A DNA stretch of 64,000 nucleotides, from positions 1 through 64,000 of the forward strand of contig NZ_JAVKTS010000007.1 of assembly GCF_031460495.1 (NCBI RefSeq). Direction: 5' to 3'. Below are positions 52,648 to 61,817 of the stretch, in pieces. The notes under the pieces were generated by a model, which was not told the origin of the DNA, ran no database searches, and was given only the letters and a program-made list of their open reading frames with translations. Positions within the stretch are counted from its first letter, which is position 1; the number at the start of each line of letters is the position of its first letter. Made by a program: the position numbers and the translations under genes. This stretch comes from Tissierella sp. (lineage in GTDB: Bacteria > Bacillota > Clostridia > Tissierellales > Tissierellaceae).

Positions 52648-55167
52648 ATGGGTAAAAAAATTGCTATCATTGGTGGAGTTGCTGGAGGTGCATCAGCTTT
52701 AGCTAGGCTTAGAAGGCTCGATGAAGATGCGGAAATAGTTTTATTTGAAAGAGGTGAATATGTTTCCTTTGCTAATTGTGGGTTGCCTTACTATATTGGT
52801 GGAACCATAGAAAATAGGGATTCCCTACTAGTTCAAACTCCTGAAGGGATTATGGAAAGATTTAATGTTGATGTAAGAATTAAATCAGAAGTTACAAAAA
52901 TAATTAAAGAAGATAAAAAGGTTTTAGTTAAGAACTTACAAAACAATGAGACATACGAAGAAACCTATGACTACCTTATTTTATCACCAGGATCAACACC
53001 ACTAAAACCACCAATACCAGGTATTGAATCACCTAATATCTTTAGTCTTTGGAATATACCAGATACAGATACAATAAAATCATATATTGATGAGAAAAAA
53101 CCAAAGACAGCCATAGTGGTAGGTGGAGGATTTATTGGTCTTGAAATGGCTGAAAATCTACATGAACTAGGATTAAAGGTTTCCATAGTTGAGATGTTGG
53201 ATCAGGTAATGGCACCCATAGACTACGAGATGGCACAAATTGTTCATGAACATTTAAAATTAAAAGGAGTAGACCTAAGACTAAAGGATGGAGTAAGCAA
53301 ATTTGAATATAAAGACGGAGTAACTACTATTACACTACAATCTGGTGCAACTGTAGAAGGAGATATGATAATTTTATCCATAGGTATTAGACCTAATGGA
53401 GAATTAGCTAAAGAAGCAGGATTAGAAGTAAATCAAAGAGGTGGAGTTGTTGTAGATAGATATTTAAGGACTGATGATGATTTCATCTATGCTATAGGAG
53501 ATGTCATTGAGGTAAAGGACTATGTGAATAAAAATCAAACTATGATTCCTTTAGCAGGCCCAGCAAATAAGCAAGGTAGAATAGTTGCAAATAATATATT
53601 GGGTGAAAAAAATGAATATAAAGGAACTCAAGGCACAAGTATTGCAAAGGTTTTTGATATTGCAGTCGCTAGTACAGGTACTAATGAAAAAACATTAAAT
53701 AGGCTTGGTAAGGAATATAAGAAGGACTATCTAATTTCTGTGATTCATGCTAACTCTAATGCAGGATATTACCCAGGGGCATTACCAATGACTATAAAGT
53801 TAATATTTGATTTAGAGGGTAAAGTACTGGGTTCACAAATTGTAGGATATGAAGGTGTAGATAAGAGAATAGATGTAATAGCTACAGCTATTAGGTTTGG
53901 GGGAAGTGTTGCTGATTTGGCTGAATTAGAGTTGGCTTATGCACCACCATATTCCTCAGCCAAGGATCCAGTAAATATGATAGGATTTGTAGCAGAAAAC
54001 CAATTAAAGAAAAAAGTAGATGTAATCCTTTGGAGAGAATTGCAAGACCTAGACATGGAAGATAACATTATTTTAGATGTAAGAGAAGAGGAAGAGCTGC
54101 AAATCGGATGTATAGAAGGAGCCATTAATATTCCTTTGGGACAGCTTCGAGAAAGACTTGGAGAATTAGATAAAAGCAAATCCTATGTATTATATTGTGC
54201 TGTTGGACTTAGGGGATATATAGCTACTAGAATACTTTCACAAAATGGGTTTCAGGCTAAAAATCTAGCAGGCGGTTTTACAACATATAAGAATATGTAT
54301 CTTCAAGATGATAATGGTCAAGAAGGTGGAGAAGACCAAAAGGGACCTCAAGGATTTAGTGATTCTGGGGTACAAAAGGTGGAAAAAAAAACTAAAGAAT
54401 CAGAACCGATAAAGACTAGAATAGCTGGAACAGGTGATGTATTTAAATTAAATGCATGTGGTTTATCATGTCCAGGTCCAATTGTACAAGTGAATGAAAA
54501 CTTAAAAAACCTTAATGATGGAGATATACTAGAAGTAATGGCAACGGATCCAGGGTTTTTGAATGATATAAAAGCTTGGTGTAAAAACACTGGCAATACT
54601 TTAATAAAAACAGAAAATGCAGACAAAAAATTTATTGCTCTTATTGAAAAAAGATCAAAAGCTGAAAAACAATTTGTAGGTGAAGTAGAATCAGTAAAAG
54701 ATGGAAAGAATATTATTGTATTTAGTGGAGATTTAGATAAGGCAATTGCTTCATTCATTATAGCTAATGGTGCAAGAGCAATGGATAAAGATGTGACAAT
54801 GTTTTTTACATTTTGGGGATTAAATATTATTAAAAAGCAAACTCATGTAAAAACAAATAAGAATTTTATGGCAAAGATGTTTAGTATGATGTTGCCAAAG
54901 AATAGTAAAAAGCTTAGTCTTTCTAAGATGAATATGGCAGGAATGGGACCAAAAATGATAAGAATGGTTATGAAGGGAAAAAACATATCTTCATTAGAAG
55001 AATTAATTGAAGAAGGAATGAAGTCAGGAATAAAAATGGTAGCATGTCAAATGTCCATGGATGTAATGGGAGTCTCAAAAGAAGAATTATTAGAAGGTGT
55101 GGAAATTGGTGGAGTAGCAACAATGCTAGATGCATCCGATGATTCAAATATGAGTCTATTCATATAG
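52648..55167 (+). CDS. CoA-disulfide reductase fused to rhodanese, TusA and DsrE-like domains
   Basis: An 839-residue fusion. Residues about 1-445 are an FAD/NAD(P) CoA-disulfide (or CoA-persulfide) reductase with GGVAGGASALARLRRL and the single active cysteine Cys44 in SFANCGLPYYIGG. A rhodanese domain at about 454-545 carries active Cys517 in LYCAVGLRGY. After a charged linker, a TusA-like domain (about 600-675) has Cys604 and the CPGP Cys608. The rest (about 688-839) is DsrE-like (IIVFSGDLDKAIASFIIANG). All active cysteines are intact. It probably reduces and hands on persulfide sulfur. ATG follows AAGGGGGAG. Confidence 0.93.
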   Translation: MGKKIAIIGGVAGGASALARLRRLDEDAEIVLFERGEYVSFANCGLPYYIGGTIENRDSLLVQTPEGIMERFNVDVRIKSEVTKIIKEDKKVLVKNLQNNETYEETYDYLILSPGSTPLKPPIPGIESPNIFSLWNIPDTDTIKSYIDEKKPKTAIVVGGGFIGLEMAENLHELGLKVSIVEMLDQVMAPIDYEMAQIVHEHLKLKGVDLRLKDGVSKFEYKDGVTTITLQSGATVEGDMIILSIGIRPNGELAKEAGLEVNQRGGVVVDRYLRTDDDFIYAIGDVIEVKDYVNKNQTMIPLAGPANKQGRIVANNILGEKNEYKGTQGTSIAKVFDIAVASTGTNEKTLNRLGKEYKKDYLISVIHANSNAGYYPGALPMTIKLIFDLEGKVLGSQIVGYEGVDKRIDVIATAIRFGGSVADLAELELAYAPPYSSAKDPVNMIGFVAENQLKKKVDVILWRELQDLDMEDNIILDVREEEELQIGCIEGAINIPLGQLRERLGELDKSKSYVLYCAVGLRGYIATRILSQNGFQAKNLAGGFTTYKNMYLQDDNGQEGGEDQKGPQGFSDSGVQKVEKKTKESEPIKTRIAGTGDVFKLNACGLSCPGPIVQVNENLKNLNDGDILEVMATDPGFLNDIKAWCKNTGNTLIKTENADKKFIALIEKRSKAEKQFVGEVESVKDGKNIIVFSGDLDKAIASFIIANGARAMDKDVTMFFTFWGLNIIKKQTHVKTNKNFMAKMFSMMLPKNSKKLSLSKMNMAGMGPKMIRMVMKGKNISSLEELIEEGMKSGIKMVACQMSMDVMGVSKEELLEGVEIGGVATMLDASDDSNMSLFI

Positions 55168-55248
55168 CCAAGCGGGACACAACTCCTGTTCCTCTGTCCC
55201 AAATTTAATTTGTAAAAAAAGGTAGAATACTAGAATGTAATATAAGGC

Positions 55249-55286
55249 AGAATACTAGCATGTAAAGAATGCTAGTATTCTTTTTT
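55249..55286 (+). terminator. Terminator after the four-domain oxidoreductase gene
   Basis: agaatactagcat pairs exactly with atgctagtattct, then T5. An imperfect copy of the left arm (agaatactagaatgtaa) lies just upstream. Confidence 0.85.
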
Positions 55287-55339
55287 CTTTTTTATGAAAA
55301 TATTTTCATTATTACATTTAAATAAGAAAAGTTTTTACA

Positions 55340-55368
55340 TTGGATTGATATATTGGAAAGGGTATTAT
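55340..55368 (+). promoter_or_regulatory. Possible promoter of the MFS and amidohydrolase genes
   Basis: TTGGAT, 17-base spacer, TATTAT at 55363-55368. Confidence 0.5.
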
Positions 55369-55400
55369 TTAGATAATAAATGAACTAAGGAGGAGTCGTG

Positions 55401-56678
55401 ATGGATTCACCACAAAACAAACAAAATGTAAGTCTCTATGGATGGTTAGTCTGGGGAATACTTGTAACTATTTATCTAATAGTTTTTTTTCATAGGCTTT
55501 CAGTTGGAGTAATTACAGGGGATCTTGTAGAAACCTTTGGAATGAGTGCTACACAAATTGCAAACTTAGGTGCTATGTACTTTTATGCATATACTATAAT
55601 GCAAATTCCTTCTGGTATTCTGGCTGACCGTTTAGGTCCTAAGAAAACAGTTATAGTAGGTTGTATAGTTGCAGCTATTGGCTCAATAATATTTTCATTT
55701 GCTGCCAATATACCCATGGCATACTTCGGTAGACTTCTAGTTGGGCTAGGAGTATCAGTAGTATTTTTATGTATATTAAAGATTCAAGCTAACTGGTTTC
55801 CAGCTAAAAAATTTGCTACCATGAGCGGTATTACAAGCTTCATAGGAGGTATGGGAGGTGTTCTTGCACAGGGTCCTCTTATAGCAATAGTAAATATGAT
55901 AGGATGGAGAAGTTCCTTTCTTGTTATAGGTGTAATAACATTAGTACTAGTTGTTATTACAGCAATATTTGTTAAAAACACACCTACTGAAAAAGGATTA
56001 CCTGAGGTTAATCCTCAACAGACTCAGCCTATTGGAGAAAAGGAAAGCATTTTATCACAATTATTAGAAGTACTTAAGAATCCAAGGATTTGGGCTCCCG
56101 CTATTGCCTTTGGTGGTATAAATGGAAGTTTCATGTTATTTGCTGGAACTTTTGGAGTTTCATATATTAGCAATGTATATAGTCTAAATAATACTTCTGC
56201 TGCTAATTACATTTCAATAATGTTAGTAGGTTCAGGTATAGCATGTTTATTGATTGGGAGGATATCTGATTCCATACGAAAAAGAAAGTTACCTATGGTA
56301 ATACTTGCCATAGCTGCAGTTGTGGCATGGATAATATTGGTATTTGTAAGACCGCCTATATGGTTCATGTATGTATTTATACTTTTAGCTGGTTCAGCTT
56401 CATCAATTGGAGTTTTATGTTGGTCCGTAGGTAAAGAAGTAAGCAACCCAAGACTTGCTGGAATGGCAATGTCTATAGTAAATGTATGTGGATTCCTTTT
56501 TGCAGCACTTCTTCCAGTAATAAGTGGAAGGATAATTGATACAAATATTACAAGAGGGTTATCTCCAGATATGGCTTATGTGAGGGCTTTTATAGTTCCT
56601 ACAGTTTCTACCATTATATCTTTAGTTTTTGCATTACTATCTAGAGAAACCAAATGTGAGAATATTTATAGTAAGTAG
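55401..56678 (+). CDS. Major facilitator superfamily transporter
   Basis: A 425-residue secondary transporter with 12 hydrophobic segments. The loop 2-3 signature is GILADRLGPKKT. ATG is six bases after AAGGAGGA; the preceding GTG is too close. The charged cytoplasmic middle loop is at about 198-225. The M20 amidohydrolase gene starts 15 bases downstream, so uptake of an N-acyl or amide-linked amino-acid compound is a reasonable guess, not shown. Confidence 0.88.
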   Translation: MDSPQNKQNVSLYGWLVWGILVTIYLIVFFHRLSVGVITGDLVETFGMSATQIANLGAMYFYAYTIMQIPSGILADRLGPKKTVIVGCIVAAIGSIIFSFAANIPMAYFGRLLVGLGVSVVFLCILKIQANWFPAKKFATMSGITSFIGGMGGVLAQGPLIAIVNMIGWRSSFLVIGVITLVLVVITAIFVKNTPTEKGLPEVNPQQTQPIGEKESILSQLLEVLKNPRIWAPAIAFGGINGSFMLFAGTFGVSYISNVYSLNNTSAANYISIMLVGSGIACLLIGRISDSIRKRKLPMVILAIAAVVAWIILVFVRPPIWFMYVFILLAGSASSIGVLCWSVGKEVSNPRLAGMAMSIVNVCGFLFAALLPVISGRIIDTNITRGLSPDMAYVRAFIVPTVSTIISLVFALLSRETKCENIYSK

Positions 56679-56693
56679 AGAGGAGTGTTGTAA

Positions 56694-57863
56694 ATGTCAA
56701 ATATACTAGAGAAGGCTAAATCAATAGAAGATTATATAATTAAGTTTAGAAGAGACTTCCACGAAAATCCTGAACTTAGTGGACAAGAATTTAAGACTCA
56801 AGAGAAAATTATGAAGGAATTAGAAGTATTAGGAATACCTTATAAAAAAGCAGGGAACACCTCTTTAATAGCTACATTAAAAGGCGGAAAAAGTGGAAAA
56901 ACAGTAGCTTTAAGAGGCGATATAGATGCTCTTCCAATTAAAGAGGAATCAGGAGTTGAATTTGCATCAAAGGTGCCTGGATTAATGCATGCTTGTGGAC
57001 ATGATAGTCATACTGCAATGCTACTTGGTGCAGCAAAGCTCTTATCTGAAATGAAGGATGAAATACAGGGTGAAGTAAGATTTTTCTTTCAAGAAGGAGA
57101 AGAAATATTTACAGGAGCAAAGAAAATCATAGAAGCAGGTGGAATGGAAGGCGTAGATGCATGTCTTGGTATTCACAATCTGCCAGCTATAGAAGTTGGA
57201 CATGTAGATGTATCACCAGGCTATAGGTCTGCAGGCTGTGACACTATATATGTTAAGTTTGAGGGAGTATCAGGTCATGGTTCAGCCCCACACCTTGCAA
57301 AGGATACAGTTCATCCTGCGTGTCTATTCGTCACAGACCTTCAAGGAATAGTCGCTAAAAATGTTAATCCTCAAGAGCCTATAGTAGTTTCTGTAGGAAG
57401 ATTCCAGGGAGGAACAAAGGCAAATATCATATCTAAGTATACAGAACTTGATATTTCTATGAGATACTTTGATGAAAATACTAGAAAAACAGTCCATGAA
57501 GCTATAAAGAGACATGCTAAAGCAATAGCAGATACCTATGAAATTAAGGTAGATGTAATCATAGAGGACAGTACTCTAAGTGTATATAATGATGACGAAT
57601 TATCAGTTTTAGCGAAGAAAACCTCCTCCACTATTTTTGGGGAAGATAAAATTGTATCCATACCTAAGATGATGGGCTCAGAAGATATGTCCTACTATTT
57701 CCAACATGCTAAAGGTGTTTTTGCATGGCTTGGATCGGGAAATAAGGAAAAAGACTGTATATATTTCCCACACCATGAGAAATTTAAAATTGATGAAGAT
57801 TGCTTAAAGTACGGAACAGCATTATATACACAATTTGCTATAGATTTCTTAAATGACAAATAG
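56694..57863 (+). CDS. M20-family amidohydrolase (N-acyl-amino-acid hydrolase type)
   Basis: Metal-dependent hydrolase of 389 residues, cleaving N-acyl or carboxamide bonds. The metal motifs are MHACGHDSHTAMLLGAAKLL and FFQEGEEIFTGAKKIIEAGG, with the late His in YFPHHEKFKI. Family members include hippurate hydrolase and IAA-amino-acid hydrolase; the substrate is unknown. It probably forms an operon with the MFS gene. Confidence 0.92.
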   Translation: MSNILEKAKSIEDYIIKFRRDFHENPELSGQEFKTQEKIMKELEVLGIPYKKAGNTSLIATLKGGKSGKTVALRGDIDALPIKEESGVEFASKVPGLMHACGHDSHTAMLLGAAKLLSEMKDEIQGEVRFFFQEGEEIFTGAKKIIEAGGMEGVDACLGIHNLPAIEVGHVDVSPGYRSAGCDTIYVKFEGVSGHGSAPHLAKDTVHPACLFVTDLQGIVAKNVNPQEPIVVSVGRFQGGTKANIISKYTELDISMRYFDENTRKTVHEAIKRHAKAIADTYEIKVDVIIEDSTLSVYNDDELSVLAKKTSSTIFGEDKIVSIPKMMGSEDMSYYFQHAKGVFAWLGSGNKEKDCIYFPHHEKFKIDEDCLKYGTALYTQFAIDFLNDK

Positions 57864-57917
57864 AACAAAACAAAAGCTGTAACAATAATAGATTGTTATA
57901 GCTTTTGTTTTGTTCTA
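57861..57917 (+). terminator. Long-stem terminator after the amidohydrolase gene
   Basis: Eighteen-base perfect outer stem (57861-57878 with 57900-57917) extended by inner pairing of gtaacaat with attgttat. The stop codon lies within the stem. Confidence 0.8.
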
Positions 57918-57926
57918 AAAAAATTG

Positions 57927-57935
57927 TGGTATAAT
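57927..57935 (+). promoter_or_regulatory. Extended -10 promoter of the PucR-type gene
   Basis: TGGTATAAT, an extended -10 box, with no convincing -35. Confidence 0.4.
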
Positions 57936-57961
57936 ATTAATATTAAATATAGGCTGGTGAT

Positions 57962-59587
57962 ATGATGGGTTTGACTATTAGAGAAATGCTGAAGGCTGAG
58001 TTTTTTAAGGATTTTAATGTTGTAGCAGGCCATGAAGGCTTAGATAAACAGTTGCAAGGAATCGCAATTCTAGATGCTCCAGATGGATATAAGTGGACAA
58101 GAGGCAGAGAATTTGTCATATCTTCAGGCTATATATTTAAACAACATCCAGAACTATTTGAAGAGTATGTAAAAACGGATACTTTTAAAGAGATATCTGG
58201 AATGGGATTAAAAATAGATAGATATATAAAGATAATTCCAGAGCATATTATAAATATATTTAATGAATACAATATTCCCTTAATAAATATTCCAGTAGGT
58301 CCATCCTGGATGGACATCATGAATCAGCTTAATGTATTGGTAATGAATAAAAACATTAGGCAATTTAGAATAGGGACTATTAATCCAAGGAGTTTTTCCA
58401 AATTAAGCTATCAAGCAAGAAAGATAAATAAGATATTATCCCAAATTGAAGGTGAAATGAATTTTCCTGCTATGTTATATGACTTATCATCTGAAAAACC
58501 TTATTATAGCTCAAATGCATTTATGGAGCTTATTGGAGATTTGAAGATAGAAGATTTTTGGAATCCACCCTTTGATTATACACAAGAAGTATTATGCGAT
58601 AATTTAAGTATGATAAGATATAGATTTATAGATGATAAATATGATAGACCTTATAGCTGGATTACTGTGCCTATTACAGTTGGAGATAAGATAAAAGGAT
58701 ATTTTGTAGTCTTGGAAGCTACAGGTCTTATAGATTACTTTGATCAATTCGCCCTACGAATAGGATTTCTACTTCTTCAATCCCTATATGAGCAAATATT
58801 AGTAGCTCAAAGCATTGGAGATGTAGGTTTTGAAAAATTTACTTCTGATATCATAGTAGGAAATCTAGTAGGTGATGAAGCTATATCTAAAAAAGCAGAT
58901 AATTTAGGCTTGGATATAAACATAAACTATTATCTGATTTTAATGAAACCAGAAAAGGAAAATACTCATCTACTAAGCTATAAGGATGAACTTAGAGAGG
59001 TTGTAAATAGTAGTATATCTCAGACGGAGGCTAGAATGGCCATGATAGACGATAGTAGTTGTATCTTTTTGATCCCTGTAGATAATAAGATTTCAGAAAA
59101 AGAGAATCTAGAACTAATAAAAAAGGCTTCTAATTCTTTTAAAAAGAGAATAGAGTCAAAGATAGAGAATATAAATATAGTTTTTGGAGTTTCCGATAAT
59201 GGAAGTACAATACTTGATCTAAGAAAAAATTATGTAAGATGTAATCAAGCCATAAGAATTGGCCAGTTATTATATCCAAATGAATCTTATTTAAAATATT
59301 CTGATTTAGGAGTTTTTGCTTGGATGAATATGAAGGAAGATGAATTGGGAATAATATCAAAGGATATTAAGACTTTAATTGAAAATCCTGAACATAAAGA
59401 ACTCATAGAAATACTAAGGGCTTATTTAGAATGTAAAATGAATTATAGTCTTACAGCAAAGCAACTTTTCTTACATATAAACACTGTTAGAAAAAGGGTA
59501 GAGGAGATAAAAGATCTCATAGATCTAGATTTAGAAGACCCTATGAGCAGATTAAAGCTTGAGATTTTATTAAAGTTGATTAATTAA
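57962..59587 (+). CDS. PucR-family transcriptional regulator
   Basis: A 541-residue regulator. The N-terminal domain (about 1-125) matches the PucR/purine-catabolism sensor type (LTIREMLKAEFF, TRGREFVISSGYIFK). A middle region of about 300 residues follows, and a C-terminal helix-turn-helix has the family form SLTAKQLFLHINTVRKRVEE. Such proteins control use of nitrogen compounds, often adjacent genes, so the MFS and amidohydrolase genes are its likely targets. Confidence 0.88.
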   Translation: MMGLTIREMLKAEFFKDFNVVAGHEGLDKQLQGIAILDAPDGYKWTRGREFVISSGYIFKQHPELFEEYVKTDTFKEISGMGLKIDRYIKIIPEHIINIFNEYNIPLINIPVGPSWMDIMNQLNVLVMNKNIRQFRIGTINPRSFSKLSYQARKINKILSQIEGEMNFPAMLYDLSSEKPYYSSNAFMELIGDLKIEDFWNPPFDYTQEVLCDNLSMIRYRFIDDKYDRPYSWITVPITVGDKIKGYFVVLEATGLIDYFDQFALRIGFLLLQSLYEQILVAQSIGDVGFEKFTSDIIVGNLVGDEAISKKADNLGLDININYYLILMKPEKENTHLLSYKDELREVVNSSISQTEARMAMIDDSSCIFLIPVDNKISEKENLELIKKASNSFKKRIESKIENINIVFGVSDNGSTILDLRKNYVRCNQAIRIGQLLYPNESYLKYSDLGVFAWMNMKEDELGIISKDIKTLIENPEHKELIEILRAYLECKMNYSLTAKQLFLHINTVRKRVEEIKDLIDLDLEDPMSRLKLEILLKLIN

Positions 59588-59619
59588 AGAAGTTATGACT
59601 AATCACGATTTTATTAATC

Positions 59620-59648
59620 TAGACATGGTCTTAGATTTGGTATAAAAT
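59620..59648 (+). promoter_or_regulatory. Possible promoter of the rubrerythrin gene
   Basis: TAGACA, 17-base spacer, TAAAAT at 59643-59648. Confidence 0.5.
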
Positions 59649-59681
59649 AATAATAACTATAAATATGAAGGAGGTAATTTG

Positions 59682-60227
59682 ATGAACCCAATGACAGCAG
59701 AAAATTTAAGATCCGCTTTTGGTGGTGAATCTCAAGCTCATATGAGATATAGAATTTGGGGAGATAAAGCAAAGAAAGATGGATTCCAAACAGTCTACAG
59801 ATTATTCATGGCTACATCAGATGCTGAAGAAGTGCATGCAACATTACATTTCAAAGCATTAAAAGACATGTCAGGTGATTTCTTAGTAGCATCAGGGGGA
59901 GGATTTGGATTAGGCACTACTTCTGATAATCTTCAAGGAGCAATCAATGGAGAATTACATGAAGTTAATCAAATGTATCCAGCATATATAGCGGTAGCAG
60001 AGATGCAAGGAGAAAAAACAGCTATATCAGCTATGAAATTTGCTATTGATGCTGAAAGAGTACACGCAGAGTTGTTCACTAAAGCAAAAGAAGCTGTAGA
60101 TGCTGGTAAGGATTTAGAAGCAAAAGTTGTGGAACTTTGTCCAGTTTGTGGATTTATCACATTAACAGGCGAAGAAGACAAATGTCCATTATGTAATGCT
60201 AAGAAAGAACTATTTGTTGCATATTAA
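59682..60227 (+). CDS. rbr: Rubrerythrin
   Basis: Peroxide reductase of anaerobes, 181 residues. ATG lies six bases after AAGGAGGT; the TTG just upstream is less likely. The diiron ferritin-like domain has AFGGESQAHMRYRIW, DAEEVHATLHF and AERVHAELF; the C-terminal rubredoxin-like site is CPVCGFITLTGEEDKCPLC. It should take electrons from a rubredoxin or NADH oxidoreductase to reduce hydrogen peroxide. Confidence 0.96.
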   Translation: MNPMTAENLRSAFGGESQAHMRYRIWGDKAKKDGFQTVYRLFMATSDAEEVHATLHFKALKDMSGDFLVASGGGFGLGTTSDNLQGAINGELHEVNQMYPAYIAVAEMQGEKTAISAMKFAIDAERVHAELFTKAKEAVDAGKDLEAKVVELCPVCGFITLTGEEDKCPLCNAKKELFVAY

Positions 60228-60242
60228 TAGTTTTGCTGTGAT

Positions 60243-60267
60243 GCTAGACACAAATGTGTCTAGCTTT
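60243..60267 (+). terminator. Terminator after the rubrerythrin gene
   Basis: gctagacac pairs with gtgtctagc around aaat; TTT follows. Confidence 0.8.
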
Positions 60268-60350
60268 CTACTTTATGATTAAACAACTTCAGTTTATTTG
60301 AAGTTTACAATAATTTTCAATTGTGAATTGTGAAAATGAGGTGTTTTACC

Positions 60351-60947
60351 ATGGTAATTGAAACTATGACATTATCTTTGCTACTCGGGAAACTTGCAGG
60401 TGGTAAGATAAGAAATTTAGAATATTTATATATAAAAGGATGGTATCTATTCGCTATATCTTTTCTAGTAGAAATTGCTTCTTTGTTAATAGTTTCTAAA
60501 AGTATTGGAAACTTAAGTATTATTATTGAAGATAAATTTTATTATATCCATATATTTATCTATCTTCTATTAATTATTGGATTATCTATGAATTTTGATG
60601 AAAATGGATTTAAGATAGTACTATTAGGTTCTATATCAAATTTTATACCTCTTGTTTTAAACAACGGAAGAATGCCAGTTTCAGTTAATGCTCTTAAATA
60701 TTCAAAGCTATATAATCAATTGTCTTTATTAGAAGAAGGGCGAATATTAACTCATACATTAACTAGTGAAACTACTAAGTTCTTATATTTATGTGATATA
60801 ATTCCAATTCCAGATCCATATATTTTTCCCAAAATAATAAGCATAGGAGATATATTCATAGCTCTAGGACTTTTTGTTTTGATTTTTTCTTATATGAAAA
60901 GAAAATATAAAAATCATGAAATAACCATAGATTACTATAAATCCTAA
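60351..60947 (+). CDS. DUF5317 membrane protein
   Basis: A 198-residue protein with four to five hydrophobic segments. The start at 60351 is seven bases after GAGGTG; a GTG at 60330 would add seven residues without a ribosome binding site. The motif LNNGRMPVSVNALKY in the middle and IPDPYIFPKIISIGDIFIAL are typical of DUF5317 of clostridia. Function unknown. A terminator overlaps its stop codon. Confidence 0.8.
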   Translation: MVIETMTLSLLLGKLAGGKIRNLEYLYIKGWYLFAISFLVEIASLLIVSKSIGNLSIIIEDKFYYIHIFIYLLLIIGLSMNFDENGFKIVLLGSISNFIPLVLNNGRMPVSVNALKYSKLYNQLSLLEEGRILTHTLTSETTKFLYLCDIIPIPDPYIFPKIISIGDIFIALGLFVLIFSYMKRKYKNHEITIDYYKS

Positions 60948-60970
60948 TATTGTTAGGGTTTATTTTTTTA
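60937..60970 (+). terminator. Terminator overlapping the DUF5317 stop codon
   Basis: ataaatcctaa pairs with ttagggtttat (one G-U), then a T7 run; the TAA stop is part of the stem. Confidence 0.75.
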
Positions 60971-61012
60971 TATCTTGGTAAACTAAATGAAAAGACATAA
61001 GGAGGTAATTTT

Positions 61013-61717
61013 TTGGAACTTAGACTTTTCATTATCGCCATAATACCTGCAGCTATAATTATCCTAGGTATTTATTTATCTGATAGACATGATAAGGAAC
61101 CTATGAAGGTTTTGTTGTTTACTTACATCTTAGGTGCATTATCTGTGATTCCAGCTATTTTAGTTGAAGAAGTCTTGATAAGATTTAATATATTTACTGG
61201 AGTATTAGGTGCATTTTACAATGCATTTATAGTAGCAGGTTTGACAGAGGAATATCTCAAGCGATTAGTCGTATTAAAATATCCTTATAAAACAAAGTAT
61301 TTTAATGAGAAACTAGATGGTATCGTATACTCAGTATTTTCTACCATGGGTTTTGCTACAGTGGAAAATATAATATATGTTGCCTATAGATATACTAACA
61401 ATCCCTTTATTGGGCTATATAGAGGATTATTCTCTGTACCTGCCCATGCAGTATTTGGTATCACCATGGGATACTATCTATCTCTAGCAAAATTTGATAC
61501 AAATTTGGAAAGAAGAAGAATGAACTTAAGAAAATCTTTATATATGCCTGTTATAATGCATGGAATGTTTGATTTCATACTTATGGCCAATATACCACAA
61601 TTGACTTTAATCTTTGTACCATATGTATTGTTATTATGGGTTTTAAATCAAAGAAAATTAGCAAGCTATATGTATGATTCAAAGAATAGACTAATTGGAT
61701 TAAAAAGAAAAGAATAA
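61013..61717 (+). CDS. prsW: PrsW-type intramembrane protease
   Basis: A 234-residue membrane protein from TTG six bases after AAGGAGGT. The conserved EExxK is Glu79-Glu80-Lys83 (GLTEEYLKRLVV); further motifs are DGIVYSVFSTMGFATVENI, SVPAHAVFG and MHGMFDF. PrsW of B. subtilis makes the first cut in anti-sigma factor RsiW, and the C. difficile homologue acts on RsiT. No sigma or anti-sigma gene is nearby, so the target is unknown. Confidence 0.9.
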   Translation: MELRLFIIAIIPAAIIILGIYLSDRHDKEPMKVLLFTYILGALSVIPAILVEEVLIRFNIFTGVLGAFYNAFIVAGLTEEYLKRLVVLKYPYKTKYFNEKLDGIVYSVFSTMGFATVENIIYVAYRYTNNPFIGLYRGLFSVPAHAVFGITMGYYLSLAKFDTNLERRRMNLRKSLYMPVIMHGMFDFILMANIPQLTLIFVPYVLLLWVLNQRKLASYMYDSKNRLIGLKRKE

Positions 61718-61755
61718 TTCTTATTGTATAAACAATTAAGAAAGTATAATATAGG

Positions 61756-61779
61756 AGATAGAGGAAACTCTATCTTTTA
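61756..61779 (+). terminator. Terminator after prsW with GAAA tetraloop
   Basis: agatagag pairs with ctctatct around GAAA, followed by TTTTA. Confidence 0.7.
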
Positions 61780-61817
61780 TCTTTAGTACAAGCATAGTTC
61801 TATTAAGGGGGAAAACA

